Positions 11,933-22,721 of a stretch of DNA of 64,000 nucleotides are shown one piece after another. This DNA comes from Megalobrama amblycephala. Taxonomy: Eukaryota > Chordata > Actinopteri > Cypriniformes > Xenocyprididae. The stretch is taken from contig NC_063045.1 of NCBI RefSeq assembly GCF_018812025.1, forward strand, positions 2,249,659 through 2,313,658. The letters run 5' to 3'. Position 1 is the first letter of the stretch. Each line of letters opens with the position of its first letter. The translations under genes were made by a program, and so were the position numbers. The notes under the pieces are model-generated. The model worked only from the letters and a program-made list of their open reading frames with translations, did no database searches and had not been told where the DNA came from.

Positions 11933-12346
11933 TGGACAGCATACTTACTAAAAAAACTATATAGCTAACATCTGCTACAGCCTACGGGACCAACACGCTA
12001 CTTCTGCTACTTCCTTAGCAGCAAGGCACGCAGTAATGGCGGCACTGCTTTACTTCCGTGTTTCGCCGGATTTGTCTATAGCTTGTAAGCTGGGAGTTTT
12101 CTGAAAGCTCCCACATGTACCACCTGACCGCTGTAGATACATTTAGGCGTTGACAGTGGTGCCATGGAAACGCATAATTCCCAGTCCAAGGACCAAAAGG
12201 ACGTGAACAGCTCCGAATATAACGCCACGTGTTGTCATTTCAAGATTCCGGTAAATATGAGGTGGCGTGAATGTACCTTTAAATGAAAACGATGCGCTTG
12301 ATTACACACAGACTAGCACCCACAATTTTATAATAATAAAGTTACT

Positions 12347-12830
12347 CAGGGGCGGAGCCAGACATTGTAAACATCTGGGGCTTAGCCCAAATCAATATTT
12401 GTCCAATGACATTTTAATTTTCTGTTAACAGCTTTACTGACATGAAAGGAGCTTTTGTTGTAGTATTGTTGTTCTGAAAATGTACATTATTTGGCACTGT
12501 AATTTGTAAAAGTTTGTTGGGTGTACCTCCTCTAGGGGGGTCCTGGGGCATGCCCCCCCGGTAGAAAATTTTGTACATTTTAAGGTTAAATGCATCAATC
12601 TGGTGCACTTTGAGAGCTCAAAAACTTAAAAGCTTAAGCCATACAGTGTGCACATTGAACAAAGAAACAGCATTGACCTGTACCTGGACATTAAAGAGGG
12701 CACAAACATCTTTATAGTTGTGATATAAAGTCTCAGTCTACATTGTTTTTGGATGCCAAACAATTATTAATAAAATAATAATGTTTTAATATTATATAAT
12801 TATTCATGACAGCAATTTCCATATCTATTA
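12347..12830. mobile_element. hAT element A, truncated left part (unit 1)
   Basis: Starts with the terminus CAGGGGCGGAGCCAG after AGTTACT, and runs into the shared interior (TTTTGTACATTTTAAGG, then GCATCAATCTGGTGCACTTT). It stops abruptly at the duplication junction near 12830. The full copy is at 15747-16933. Confidence 0.75.
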
Positions 12831-13980
12831 ACTGACAACATGCCTGGCAAACAAGACTGAGCAGGTTACTTTTGATATGAAACAGTCTCAACATTCATAG
12901 TATATGATATTTTCATATTTTGCAGTAATTTCACTGTTTGATGTGATATCTTTTTTGTTTGTTTTTTGACAAACTCCAACATTAATGTTTTTTTTTTTGT
13001 GGTAAAGCTGTGTTCTGGGCAGAAGTCAAACAGTGAACATTGTATGTAAAGTAGTGGAAAAACACCCTAAAACCACACGCTAACTTGATAATCTTGACAC
13101 CAAAATAAACACGTGCAAACTGACATTAACTACTGACGTACATAGACATGCTTATGCAGAAAGCGGTCCAGCAGATCAAACCACATCTCTGTACAGATGA
13201 AAATTATTCCGACCACAGCAGATCATATTTTTGACACTCAAACTGAGCTGATGAAGCCTCAAACTGCGTCTAAAAAAAGTTCACCGCGGTCGTGGAGTGT
13301 CAACGGCAGCAGTGTGACATTTTATATAATATATATTAGAGGTCTCGAAACTTAACCGAAAATTTTCTGTCAATGATGGATTTTTTTTAGCAGTGACGGA
13401 AAAAATCTGCAGCCCGTCCTTCATTTTGACAGATTATGTAGCTTCTAACTGTAATTCCCATCCCTGTCCAGTAGGTGGTGATGCGCTCCAGTGTGGCAGG
13501 GCAGCAGAGCGCGAGTTCAGTCTCCAGAATAAAGGTGCGTTCACGCGGCCTCGTAATTCCTGTAGTTACGAGATTCTAGCTTGTAAAAAGCGTTCATTTC
13601 CTCGTAGAGCTCGTAATTATACACAAATCCGCCGCGAACTCTATGGGCGCCGCCATCTTGCCTGCCGCCATTACTGCGTGCCTGCGAAGTGTGACGGTGT
13701 GACACTTGCCGGTGCCCTCTAATGACATTTCAATTATTAAAGCGCATCCTGCTCATTAAAGAAAATGTCTGGTGAAAGGGAACATGGGTAGATGATGTCA
13801 GGCAGTGGCCAAAACTTACCGATAAAGGTAATTTATTGACAACATAATGTAATAATGTAAAAATGTAATGTAATGTAATTAAGAAGTGTATTAATTGATG
13901 ACAACAATAAAACCGAACGCTGTCATTACTAGCTGTGTTTCTAATATGTTCACAAGCTTCACAGTTTCAAATAATTATTA

Positions 13981-15040
13981 GGCCATCCTTAAAAATATTC
14001 TTGTTTGCCATAACCCGACCGACCCTGTCAATTTAGGACCGACCCAATTAATTATTTTTTCCCCTTTTAGTCCGACCGACTTGCCGATTGTAATTGCGTT
14101 AAGACCCACGGATTTTTTTTTACTCTTCAAACAGCTAATACAAATGCAATAAAATGTGAGACACACGCAATTGACGCTTTTCACACGCTCTCACGCCACA
14201 CATCCATTTTCTCACGCACAGAAAAATCGCGAAGTAAAGAGGACACAGAGACCGACAGACTAGACAGAGCAGGTTACTTATGATAGAAAAAAATCTCAGC
14301 TCTCAGATTCTGTCAATTTTATAACGAAATTCAAACAATAAATACCGTTTTGGTGCTTGTAAATGTGACATGCTAGAAATACAGATTAAAAAATATTACA
14401 ACATCAAACGACGTATGTTATGTTCTTGTAAACATGTTTTTCAAAATGGATTTATGTATTCACACTTACCTTCGTCTGAGGTAAATCTCTCAGAAATGAC
14501 CGAGCTGTCAGCTAGCAGCTCCTCACACAGAACCTGTTTTGGCTGATATGTGTACTGTATTACATCTTTATTATATTTTTACTTATATCATTAAATAAAG
14601 TTGTTATTATAATAAAAAATGCATTATATTTAAATTGTTATTTTTAAATAATACTGCTGATAGGGCTCTCTGTATGTTTACAGCATTAAGTTAGGTGAGT
14701 TGTTTTTTTCTTGAGAAAAATTAATGCCTACCTTGTGTAGCCTAGCTAATATTTATCCAAATGAGTCAATATTAAATCAAATCACAATAATAATTAAATA
14801 ATAATAATTGAATAAAAATAATAAAAAAGTGTAGCTTACCAGAAATTGTAGCCTACCATGTAAACATTGTAACATGTCACTGAACCTAATAAAATTCAGC
14901 TTAGTTACTAAAATGTTTTGACAATCACAATACACTTAATGTGATGCAATAAAAAAAATGTTTTACATTTTTTACGACCTACCGACCATTTTTTATTTTT
15001 TTGGCTGTTATGGCAAACCAAAATATTTTTAAGGATGGCC
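13981..15040. mobile_element. Nested Harbinger-type element (unit 2)
   Basis: Same nested element as in unit 1, here with the complete terminus GGCCATCC on both sides and TTA flanks at 13978-13980 and 15041-15043. Unit 1 has lost one G at the left end. Confidence 0.7.
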
Positions 15041-15101
15041 TTAGCCACGACCAGTTGTAGCAATAAAATACATGTTCTTCTAGGTATTCAAGATTATTTT
15101 A

Positions 15102-15332
15102 TTAATCATCTGGCATGCGATGAGCCATCTCAGTTATGTGTTTCATCCACTTTTGACGCACATCTTGGTCCTCCGCTCGACCACGAACTCTGTGCAATCC
15201 GTATGGCAGTAAACATGGGCAGTCAATGTGCGACAAAGCTTCGTGGATTACACAAACGGTTTTATTCCAGGCCTGTAGTTTTGTGCTGTTGTTAAAACAA
15301 CCAACCACACAACACGCTCTGCCCGGCATCAC
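15102..15332 (-). pseudogene. THAP-domain exon of a transposon (unit 2)
   Basis: Identical at protein level to the frame at 11702-11932: CCVVGCFNNSTKL start and DVRQKWMKHI near the end, then a stop. Same interpretation, a transposase-derived zinc-finger fragment without the rest of the enzyme. Confidence 0.55.
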
Positions 15333-15746
15333 TGGACAGCATACTTACTAAAAAAACTATATAGCTAACATCTGCTACAGCCTACGGGACCAACACGCTA
15401 CTTCTGCTACTTCCTTAGCAGCAAGGCACGCAGTAATGGCGGCACTGCTTTACTTCCGTGTTTCGCCGGATTTGTCTATAGCTTGTAAGCTGGGAGTTTT
15501 CTGAAAGCTCCCACATGTACCACCTGACCGCTGTAGATACATTTAGGCGTTGACAGTGGTGCCATGGAAACGCATAATTCCCAGTCCAAGGACCAAAAGG
15601 ACGTGAACAGCTCCGAATATAACGCCACGTGTTGTCATTTCAAGATTCCGGTAAATATGAGGTGGCGTGAATGTACCTTTAAATGAAAACGATGCGCTTG
15701 ATTACACACAGACTAGCACCCACAATTTTATAATAATAAAGTTACT

Positions 15747-16933
15747 CAGGGGCGGAGCCAGACATTGTAAACATCTGGGGCTTAGCCCAAATCAATATTT
15801 GTCCAATGACATTTTAATTTTCTGTTAACAGCTTTACTGACATGAAAGGAGCTTTTGTTGTAGTATTGTTGTTCTGAAAATGTACATTATTTGGCACTGT
15901 AATTTGTAAAAGTTTGTTGGGTGTACCTCCTCTAGGGGGGTCCTGGGGCATGCCCCCCCCCCCCCCCCCCCCCCGGTAGAAAATTTTGTACATTTTAAGG
16001 TTAAATGCATCAATCTGGTGCACTTTGAGAGCTCAAAAACTTAAAAGCTTAAGCCATACAGTGTGCACATTGAACAAAGAAACAGCATTGACCTGTACCT
16101 GGACATTAAAGAGGGCACAAACATCTTTATAGTTGTGATATAAAGTCTCAGTCTACATTGTTTTTGGATGCCAAACAATTATTAATAAAATAATAATGTT
16201 TTAATATTATATAATTATTCATGACAGCAATTTCCATATCTATTGTAACACATGCACTCTAAGTTAGTAACTAATACAATTTTATTAGTTACTAACTTTA
16301 CACAACAGTATAGGGAAATTACAACACTTTTGTACTAATTTCTTTTTAAAAGATAAATCCTTGAGATTTTATTTTGATCACCAGCTGATCGCCTGCGCAA
16401 ATTTTGCTGTTTTATAAAGGCACAAAGCCATATCACGGTTTCGATTTTAGTTCGTTGGTAAAATACAACGTATAGAGACCATTTAAGCTTTGTATGTTTT
16501 AAATTTTCGGTTTATGATGAAACGGTGGCGGCGGCACAGGGTCATTGGGAAACACTGAATGAATGTTTAGCTGACAAATGTGCTAAAATTGTAATCAGCT
16601 GTTATATCCTATCCAACCGGACCGAACGAGGGTCTCGAGGCCTACCGCTGGTCTTAACGGCTCTGCTCTGAGTGAGTGACAGGAGGCGCGTCTGTGTTCA
16701 GCTGCGGTGTGCGTGAACGCGCTGTTGGAGAGAAGAGAAAGCGCTGCCGGTGTATGGGTAGGCTACCTTTGACGAATACTGTAGAAAAGCGACATTGAAC
16801 TGTTTAACATATTTTAATAGAGAAAAATTATGTTTTGAGAGCACTGTTAAGAAAGCTCAAACCTGAAAGATTCGGGCTTTTGGGAAAGCATTCGGGGCTC
16901 CAGCCCCCTTAGCCCACCCCTAGCGCCGCCCTT
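15747..16933 (+). mobile_element. Non-autonomous hAT element A
   Basis: Termini CAGGGGCGGAGCCAG and CTAGCGCCGCCCTT are inverted. The flanks AGTTACTC and AGTTACTT are 8 bases long and match at seven, as expected for hAT. It carries a long C run and the subterminal blocks (ACCGAACGAG.GTCTCGAGGCC) shared with elements B (22722-24003) and C (24772-26226). No transposase remains. Confidence 0.75.
15953..15974. repeat. Poly-C tract, 22 C
   Basis: Twenty-two consecutive C here against seven at the same place in unit 1 (12553-12559). It is the largest difference between the two units and accounts for the glycine run in the reverse translation. Confidence 0.95.
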
Positions 16934-17447
16934 AGTTACTTAGTTACTTACATAATCAAGTTTTGTTATTTTTCTTGCTCACTATAAGTTTATGGTCAAC
17001 GAATGGCTTTTCTGTTACGTGACATTGTTTGCAACACTGATTGAACTGACCTGATACACATTTAGGTAAGCTACTGTATCTTTCAACATATTTTTTGATT
17101 TTCATTCATGTTTATTTCATTCTGTACAGTAGTAAAGAGGAAAGGATGATCGCGTTCACTCACAATCCGTGACAAGTGTTCAAGATGAAAACTGAAAAGT
17201 GACGCAGTCTTTGATCAACTTAATTTTCATAATATCAATAAATGCATAGCTAGGCATATTTGCTTATCCTGTAAGTCTGTGAATAAAAATTAAAATGTGG
17301 GCGAAATCAGAAGCTTTTAAATGACTTATCGAAATATAAACATTCAAATGACCAGACCCCGCCCCCCCTTTGGACCCCATCACCGCAACACCGGCGGTTG
17401 TTGGTGATTTACCACCGCGGTAGTAAAAATTTGCCACCTAGTTGTAA

Positions 17448-17720
17448 CCAGGGGTGGCGCCAGGGGTGGGCTAAGGGGGCTGGAGCCCCGAATGTTTTTC
17501 CAAAAGCCCCGAATCTTTCAGGTTTGAGGTTTCTTAACAGTGCTGTCAAAATATAATTTTTCTAAACATATCTCTCTATTAAAATATGTTAAACAGTTCA
17601 ATGCCGCTTTTCTACAGAATCCAACCATACACCTGCAGTGCTTTCTCTCTCTTCTCTCCAACAGCGCGTTCACGCACACCGCAGTTGTACAAATCTGACT
17701 GCTAAAATTATACAAAGACG
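17448..17720 (-). mobile_element. hAT element D, truncated
   Basis: Starts CAGGGGTGGCGCCAGG and continues GGGCTAAGGGGGCTGGAGCC, the inverted match of the right end of element A (16880-16930). It runs through the AATATGTTAAACAGTTCAATG block and stops near CGCAGTTGTAC. Only one end is present. The reverse ORF at 17518-17715 is part of it and not a gene. Confidence 0.7.
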
Positions 17721-17748
17721 CACAACATAAATTAAGAATATGATCTCA

Positions 17749-17810
17749 CGATTTCTGTACTTTTCTTTTGTAGAATGTGAGATCAGCGTAAGTGATCTCT
17801 TTATCTTTAT
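17749..17810 (-). pseudogene. Isolated cytoplasmic ITIM exon of a receptor
   Basis: On the minus strand, an acceptor ATTTAG precedes a phase-1 frame reading DKDKEITYADLTFYKRKV then QKS. ITYADL fits the ITIM consensus (I/V/L/S)xYxx(L/V/I). It matches the cytoplasmic exon of the intact gene at 32702-32778 ([18 protein letters not shown]). The donor has lost a base: AATCGTGAGAT here against AATCGGTAAGAT. The exon therefore either ends in an in-frame TGA or would splice out of frame. No neighbouring Ig or membrane exon is visible, so it is an orphan relic. Confidence 0.7.
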
Positions 17811-18072
17811 CTAAATCTGATTCATTATGTCAGGTTCTTGGGGGAGGGGAGGGTTAAATGTGTTAAATAATCATGATTACTGACCGAAATAGTTTTTAGT
17901 TGAAAAAAAAAATAAAATAAATTGTTCTTATGTCAATTGAAACATCAACTGCAAATCAAATCAATTACATTTCTGAAGATCTGAGCAGAGGATGACTAAA
18001 CAACTCCAAAAACAGCTTTACCAGCTTCACTTTTTTATTGGTGCACCCAGAATGCACTGCAGCATGAAGCTA

Positions 18073-19488
18073 TCCATGGGTTTCAAAGACGTCACTTCCG
18101 CTAAGCCCGCCGCCATATTTGTGACGGTCAGAGCTGTGCGCTCTGTTTAAGTCTATGGTGACAGCAGCTACAACTACCAGAGGAAGGCCAATGAAACACT
18201 CTCAGAAGGTTCACAACAAATTTACAATATGTCTGGGATATGTGGTGCTGTTAGCCGTTTCAACAGTCGTCAGAACTACAAATTTATTTGAACCCAAAGG
18301 AGTTAGATCGGCGGAATTATTGGCTTCATTCAGAAAGGACCACACCACTGGCAGCCAAACAGCAATGCACAACATTAATAACTGCTGGGACTGTCATTTA
18401 CATAACATTATAATTGTATACAATATTGTATTAAAAATATTGTGAATTCTAGTTGCTGTGTTTCGGCGTGTTATTACAGGATGAACAAATTAACGACACG
18501 AGCTGACTACATTACTTAGTTCATATACATGCGTGCATGATTTTGTGCAAATATAAGTTGTAATATTATTTTTATTTTGTATTAATATCTGGATTATTTT
18601 ATATAGGATGTGTTCCGTTGAGTTAATTAACTTTGTTTACGGGTTTTTATTCTCTTCAGCTTCAGCGTGCGCAGCTCAAACAGCAATGATTAAGTCATTA
18701 AAATGTTTACAGTAATATTAAAACTTTCATATTTTTTTTTAAAAAAATGATGCATTATTTTTAATAACTAGCTCTTATATTGTTCTCGTATTATATTCAG
18801 CAACACATGGTTTGATTAATAAGGATCACGAACAATAACAGATTTTTTTCTCAAATCATCTCATTTTGATAGTATTATTTGAGCTGCACGCGCTGAATGA
18901 ACATCCGTAAAATGAAGCGCTTTAAGTTAATTAACTCAACGGAACACATCCTATATAGGGTAATTCATATATATTTATACAAGATAGACATAAAATTACA
19001 ACTTATATTTGCACAAAATCATGCACGCATGTATTTGAACTAAGTAATGTAGTCAGCTCGCGTCGTGAATTTGTTCATCCTGTAATAACACGCCGAAACA
19101 CAGCAACTAGAATTCACAATATTTTAATACAATATTGTATACAATTATAATGTTATGTAAATGACAGTCCCAGCAGTTATTAATGTTGTGCATTGCTGTT
19201 TGGCTGCCAGTGGTACGGTCCTTTCTGAATGAAGCCAATAATTCTGCCGATCTAACTCCTTTGGGATCAAATAAATTTGCAGTTCTGACGACTGTTGAAA
19301 CGGCTAACAGCACCACATATCCCAGACATATTGTAAATTTGTTGTGAACCTTCTGAGAGCTTTTCGTTGGCCTTCCTCTGGTAGTTGTAGCTGCTGTCAC
19401 CATAGACTTAAACAGAGCGCGCAGCTGTGACCGGTCACAAATATGGCGGCGATAGAATACAGTGACGTCACATGAAACCCATGGATTT
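18073..19488. mobile_element. 1.4-kb palindromic element with long arms
   Basis: Arms at about 18073-18632 and 18921-19488 are inverted copies, starting CCATGGGTTTCA and ending TGAAACCCATGG. The arms are close to but not wholly identical (for example ATGAAACACTCT against ACGAAAAGCTCT). Between them is an AT-rich spacer of about 290 bases. Each arm has one ORF (18155-18445 plus, 19107-19403 minus) starting MVTAATTTRGRP. These are the same sequence twice and have no recognisable domain. Ends contain GCCGCCATATTTGTGAC. A foldback or long-TIR DNA transposon is the likely identity. Confidence 0.75.
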
Positions 19489-19798
19489 GTTGATTGTCAC
19501 CATTGTTGAGATTCATACACTGATTCTTGATGTCAGTGTGTGTCTGAATGACATTCTAAACATAATGTTCTGGGATGCTTGTTCATTTATAGATCAGTTC
19601 ATCTATAAATGAATGCAGGAAAGTCTGTTTTAAGGGCTATGCGTCTCTGTGCCTTCTGCTTTTCCACATGGCCACATACTTGAGGGCAATAAACTAAGCC
19701 TTATCTGATTGGCCATGGGAGGGACTTGCAGGCCTCAGAGTGAGTTTTAAAGATGATTTGTTAAATATGACAAATAATTGTGTCTGATTTGTCTCAGT

Positions 19799-19930
19799 CG
19801 TTACAAGGCACAGACATGTACAGCACGAATGGAGCCAATCAATGTTCAGTAACCTTCACCACATGATCCAGGGAGTGATTGAGGGTCAGGTGACTTGCTC
19901 AAGGTTTGTGGGTAATGAGAGTGGAAGAGA
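19799..19930 (+). other. Possible terminal exon of a lost receptor gene (copy 2)
   Basis: After AAG, GCACAGACATG opens in phase 1 as GTDMYSTNGANQCSVTFTT then a stop. It pairs with the block at 3380 in the other segmental copy, which has a better acceptor but a small deletion. Function not known; low confidence that it is coding. Confidence 0.3.
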
Positions 19931-20149
19931 GCGTTGTTCATTCACTCCTCCTACCTACATTTTCTCTGGTACTGAGACTCGAACATGAACATACAAAATA
20001 CAGAGTTACAGGCACACTTATCCAGACAGAAACATAGTGTCCCTGCAAACAAGCCTGCACTGGCTCTTTCTCAGGAGCCCTGTGATGGCAGTCCTAAGCG
20101 GGCCCATAAAGAGCCAGTGCAGGCTTGTCAGATCCACTGTCTGGGTATT

Positions 20150-20240
20150 GAATACAGGGATACATATGGTTAGAGAGTCGAACATGTGTCAGGTTCGAAT
20201 CTCTAATCATTAAGCCACAACTGCTCCTGTACTGAGCACT
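20150..20240 (-). repeat. tRNA-derived SINE-like fragment
   Basis: On the minus strand the sequence contains GTGGCTTAATGATTAGAGA, similar to a pol III A box, and GGTTCGAAT-like box B motifs. It does not fold as a complete tRNA. Likely the head of a SINE or a decayed tRNA pseudogene. Confidence 0.35.
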
Positions 20241-20481
20241 GTATGCCTGTAAACCTGTATTTTGTATTTTTATATACATATCTTTATTCTCATTAGTGCT
20301 AAAGTTAAATAAAGTTTACTCTGCTATCAAAGTTAAAGTATTAGTTTAGCTAACCCTTTCAAATAAAATTTTCCTGATAATTTACTCACCCCCATGTCAT
20401 CCAAGATGTTCATGTCTTTCTTTCTTCATTCGAAAAGAAATGAAGGTTTTTGATGAAAACATTCCAGGATTATTCTCCTTA

Positions 20482-21028
20482 GGGCCGTTACATAGTCAAC
20501 GCGAGAAACGCGAGCAAGCAACGCGAGCGACGCGCTCCCTTTCATAGTCTAAACAGTGGACGCAAGCGTCACGGGCGATGCGTGTATGCAATACACCGCT
20601 CACGCAACAGGGGGTAGTAGAGTCGGGTGATATTCAGATCAAAATGGCAACTGAAGAGGAGTGTATTCTGTTGCTGATTTTACATCGGCGGCAACAAAGG
20701 CAACGCAGAGATAGACGGTGGTATGTTCGCCCTTTAAATCAAAAGAGATCAGGTTGAATACGTATAAGTTCGCATAATTTTTCCTCTTCGCCCGCCATTG
20801 TATTCAAACCTTCTTCTTCTGTAAACACAATAAACTTGAATTAATGTACAATACTTGCAATGTCGCCCCCACCGACAACGCATAGTATTGCGTGCATCGG
20901 CGCGTCGCGTATCAAAAACTAGGACTACACATTTGGCTACGCACCGACGCATAATGGCGGCCGAAGCGTAACGATGCGTAGCCTCGGGGACGCGTATGCG
21001 TACAGATGCGTTGACTATGAAACGGCCC
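20482..21028. mobile_element. PIF/Harbinger deletion derivative
   Basis: Inverted ends GGGCCGTTACATAGTCAACG and CGTTGACTATGAAACGGCCC; TTA target duplication at 20479-20481 and 21029-21031. The uninterrupted target (TTCTCCTTA-TAGTGG) is readable by joining the flanks. It keeps the first codons of a transposase (20644-20757) and a GC-rich right half; the rest is deleted. Confidence 0.85.
20644..20757 (+). pseudogene. Harbinger transposase N-terminal remnant
   Basis: A 37-residue frame starts MATEEECILLLILHRRQQ and has RRDRRWYVRPLNQKR before a stop. A basic run followed by RRW(W/Y)V.PLNQ(R/K)R is typical of the start of HARBI1/PIF nucleases. It lies inside the Harbinger element at 20482-21028. 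The DDE catalytic domain is gone. Confidence 0.65.
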
Positions 21029-21509
21029 TTATAGTGGACTTCAATGGCCTCCAAACAGTTGAAGGTCAAAATTACAGTTTCAGTGCAGCTTCAAAGCGCT
21101 TTAAACGAATACCAGATGAGGAATAAGGGTCTTATCTAGAGAAACAATTGGTCATTTTCGAAAAAAAATAGTTAACTGTATATGCTTTGTATAAACAAAT
21201 GATCGCCTTTGTAAGTGCTTCCACCAAAAGCACATTTCCGTATTCTTCAAAAAGTTTACGCTGTATGTCCTACACCTTCCTCTATTGTACTTACGGAAAA
21301 AATTGTAACTGGCATTGCGTTTGATCTGTAAGTAGAAATAGGGAAGGCAATCATTTGTTTATATAAAGCATATACATTTACATTTTTTTATTTATTTATT
21401 TTTTTTTTTGAAAATGACCTATTCGTTTTCGCTAAATAAGACCCTTATTGCATATGGGGGTGAGTAAATTATCAGGAAAATTTTATTTGAAAGTCGATTA
21501 ATCCTTTAA

Positions 21510-21908
21510 CTCTTTGAAGCAAAGTTAGTTCTAGTTAGTTCTATTTCTCCATTTTTAAGCACCCTGAGCTGGAAACTTGTCTATGGGGAAGAGCAACCAT
21601 TTTTTCAGAGCTTTTTGACAGGAATCGTTTTCATTAATTAAAGCCCTGTTGTTTTGATATCCATATTGATCAATGTTCAAGAACTTGTGCTTGTAGTTTT
21701 ATTAGTTTGTTTGTCAATATGTTACTTTATGATTTTCCATCACATTAATACACTAGTTATTATTACTACTTATATTAATTGAAAATGTTCTCCACAAAGA
21801 AATGTATGCACTGATACGACACAAAGCAATTTAGCATAGTTTCACCCCAAAAAAGTTTCTGTAACTACAATAAATAGAACTAACTAGAACTAACTTTGCT
21901 TCAAAGAG
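21510..21908. mobile_element. MITE with perfect 37-bp inverted ends
   Basis: Begins CTCTTTGAAGCAAAGTTAG, continues TTCTAGTTAGTTCTATTT, and ends with the exact inverted sequence at 21872-21908. It abuts the TTAA of the previous element with no spacer. No ORF. Confidence 0.75.
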
Positions 21909-22619
21909 CTTACTTTGATAGCCGAGTAAAGTTTAACTTTAGCACTAATAAGAGTAAAGATATGTATATAAACATTCAAAATACAGGGTTACAGGCATGC
22001 TTACTGAATACATGCATACAGTGCTACAATTTTGTGTCTTATATAAAATACTGTCTTTCTTTAGCAACCAAGGAAAAGAGAGCTTTGAAGTCAAGTAGGT
22101 TTTTCAAAGATCTTTTTATGTTCATGTGAAAAACAAATTGTATTTATCTACAGAAGCTATAAATGTGTTTGTTGTGAAATTGATGTATGAGTTTATTATC
22201 ATTAATATTGTGTATTGAACTAACACTGGATCAAGACCTTCACCTTAGACATTTCAGGCATCATCTGTGTTGTTATTTCATTTATGCTACTCTTTTATAT
22301 TGCTTTTTTATATTTGCTCATTTCTTTTTATGATAATTTTCTGTTCACTGTCAAATCTTATATTGTTGTGTGCTGCATTATCTTCACAAGTGAGTTAGCG
22401 ATAAGGGAAGTCTTCATTTCAGCATGCTTTCACTGTTATATAATAATACTTGTTGTAAGTCTGAGTTTGACATTTCATTTTATTTTGTATATAAATACTA
22501 TAAATACTTTGCAGCAACTTCTTCATGTGTTCATGTGATAAATGCCAATAAAAACACATCTGATTTTCTCATGACTGGAATCTGTCAGTTTGTCATGAAA
22601 GTTTGTTTGTTTGTTTTTA
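21909..22619. other. AT-rich non-coding DNA, possible 3' UTR
   Basis: The first 120 bases are an inverted copy of 19985-20336 (CTTACTTTGATAGC; GTTTAACTTTAGCACTAATA), so the elements at 20337-21908 sit within a larger palindrome. The rest is T-rich with AATAAA at 22549 and 22648. Hydrophobic ORFs here (for example 22284-22538) reflect base composition and have no domain. Confidence 0.4.
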
Positions 22620-22721
22620 TCAGAAATAACTCAAGTGACTGAGTCTAATAAACTGTAATTTTAGTTTTTATTATTACTATTGGATGGGGGCGCTAATGGG
22701 AAATTCCTGGTTAGGACACTA

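Larger units (their letters stand above)
10134..12278. mobile_element. Kolobok-like THAP transposon relic (unit 1)
   Basis: Ends are imperfect inverted repeats: AGGTGCGTTCACGCGGCCTC on the left and AGGTACATTCACGCCACCTC read inward from the right. The right flank is TTAA; the left is ATAA, probably a mutated TTAA. TTAA targets together with a THAP-domain protein point to the Kolobok superfamily. The element holds a minus-strand THAP-like exon at 11702-11932 and a nested Harbinger-type element at 10582-11640. The rest of a transposase is not seen, so it is a dead remnant. Confidence 0.6.
9431..12830. repeat. 3.4-kb tandem duplication, unit 1
   Basis: Unit 1 begins at CTGACAACATG and is followed directly by unit 2 at about 12832. 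Differences seen while reading are few: GCCAGG/GCCTGG, TACC/TAC, GTTCT/GTCT, CGTGG/CGCGG and a poly-C length change of 15 bases. The right breakpoint cuts an hAT element that continues intact in unit 2. The near-identity implies a very recent duplication, or an assembly duplicate. Confidence 0.92.
13533..15678. mobile_element. Kolobok-like THAP transposon relic (unit 2)
   Basis: Copy of the element at 10134-12278, with the same ends and right-flanking TTAA. It is present because of the tandem duplication, not by a separate transposition. Confidence 0.6.
12832..16242. repeat. 3.4-kb tandem duplication, unit 2
   Basis: Second unit, offset 3399-3400 bases from unit 1, then 3415 after the expanded poly-C tract. 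Its left edge is AACTGACAACATGCCTGG. At its right edge the hAT sequence continues past the point where unit 1 ends (…CATATCTATT/GTAACACATG), so unit 2 retains the original right flank. Confidence 0.92.
20337..21505. mobile_element. TTAA-flanked MITE (host of the Harbinger relic)
   Basis: Flanked by TTAA (20333-20336 and 21506-21509). The ends share TTTCAAATAAAATTTTCCTG as inverted repeats, followed by ATAATTTACTCACCCCCAT. TTAA and A/G-rich termini suggest a Kolobok- or piggyBac-like MITE. Another copy of the family is at 36825-40232. It has been split by a PIF/Harbinger insertion at 20482-21028. Confidence 0.75.

Noticed and set aside
18155..18445. Host gene encoded by the palindrome arm
   Set aside because: The same frame is present in inverted copy at 19107-19403 within transposon arms; no domain or splice support.
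20150..20240. A functional tRNA gene
   Set aside because: Box-B-like motif is present but no cloverleaf or clean A box; a SINE head or relic is more likely.
20749..21069. 106-codon minus-strand ORF
   Set aside because: Lies across the Harbinger derivative's GC-rich arm and the host MITE; it is not in frame with the transposase remnant.
22284..22642. Hydrophobic ORFs resembling membrane proteins
   Set aside because: T-rich DNA gives Phe/Leu/Ile codons; no start context, family match or partner exons.
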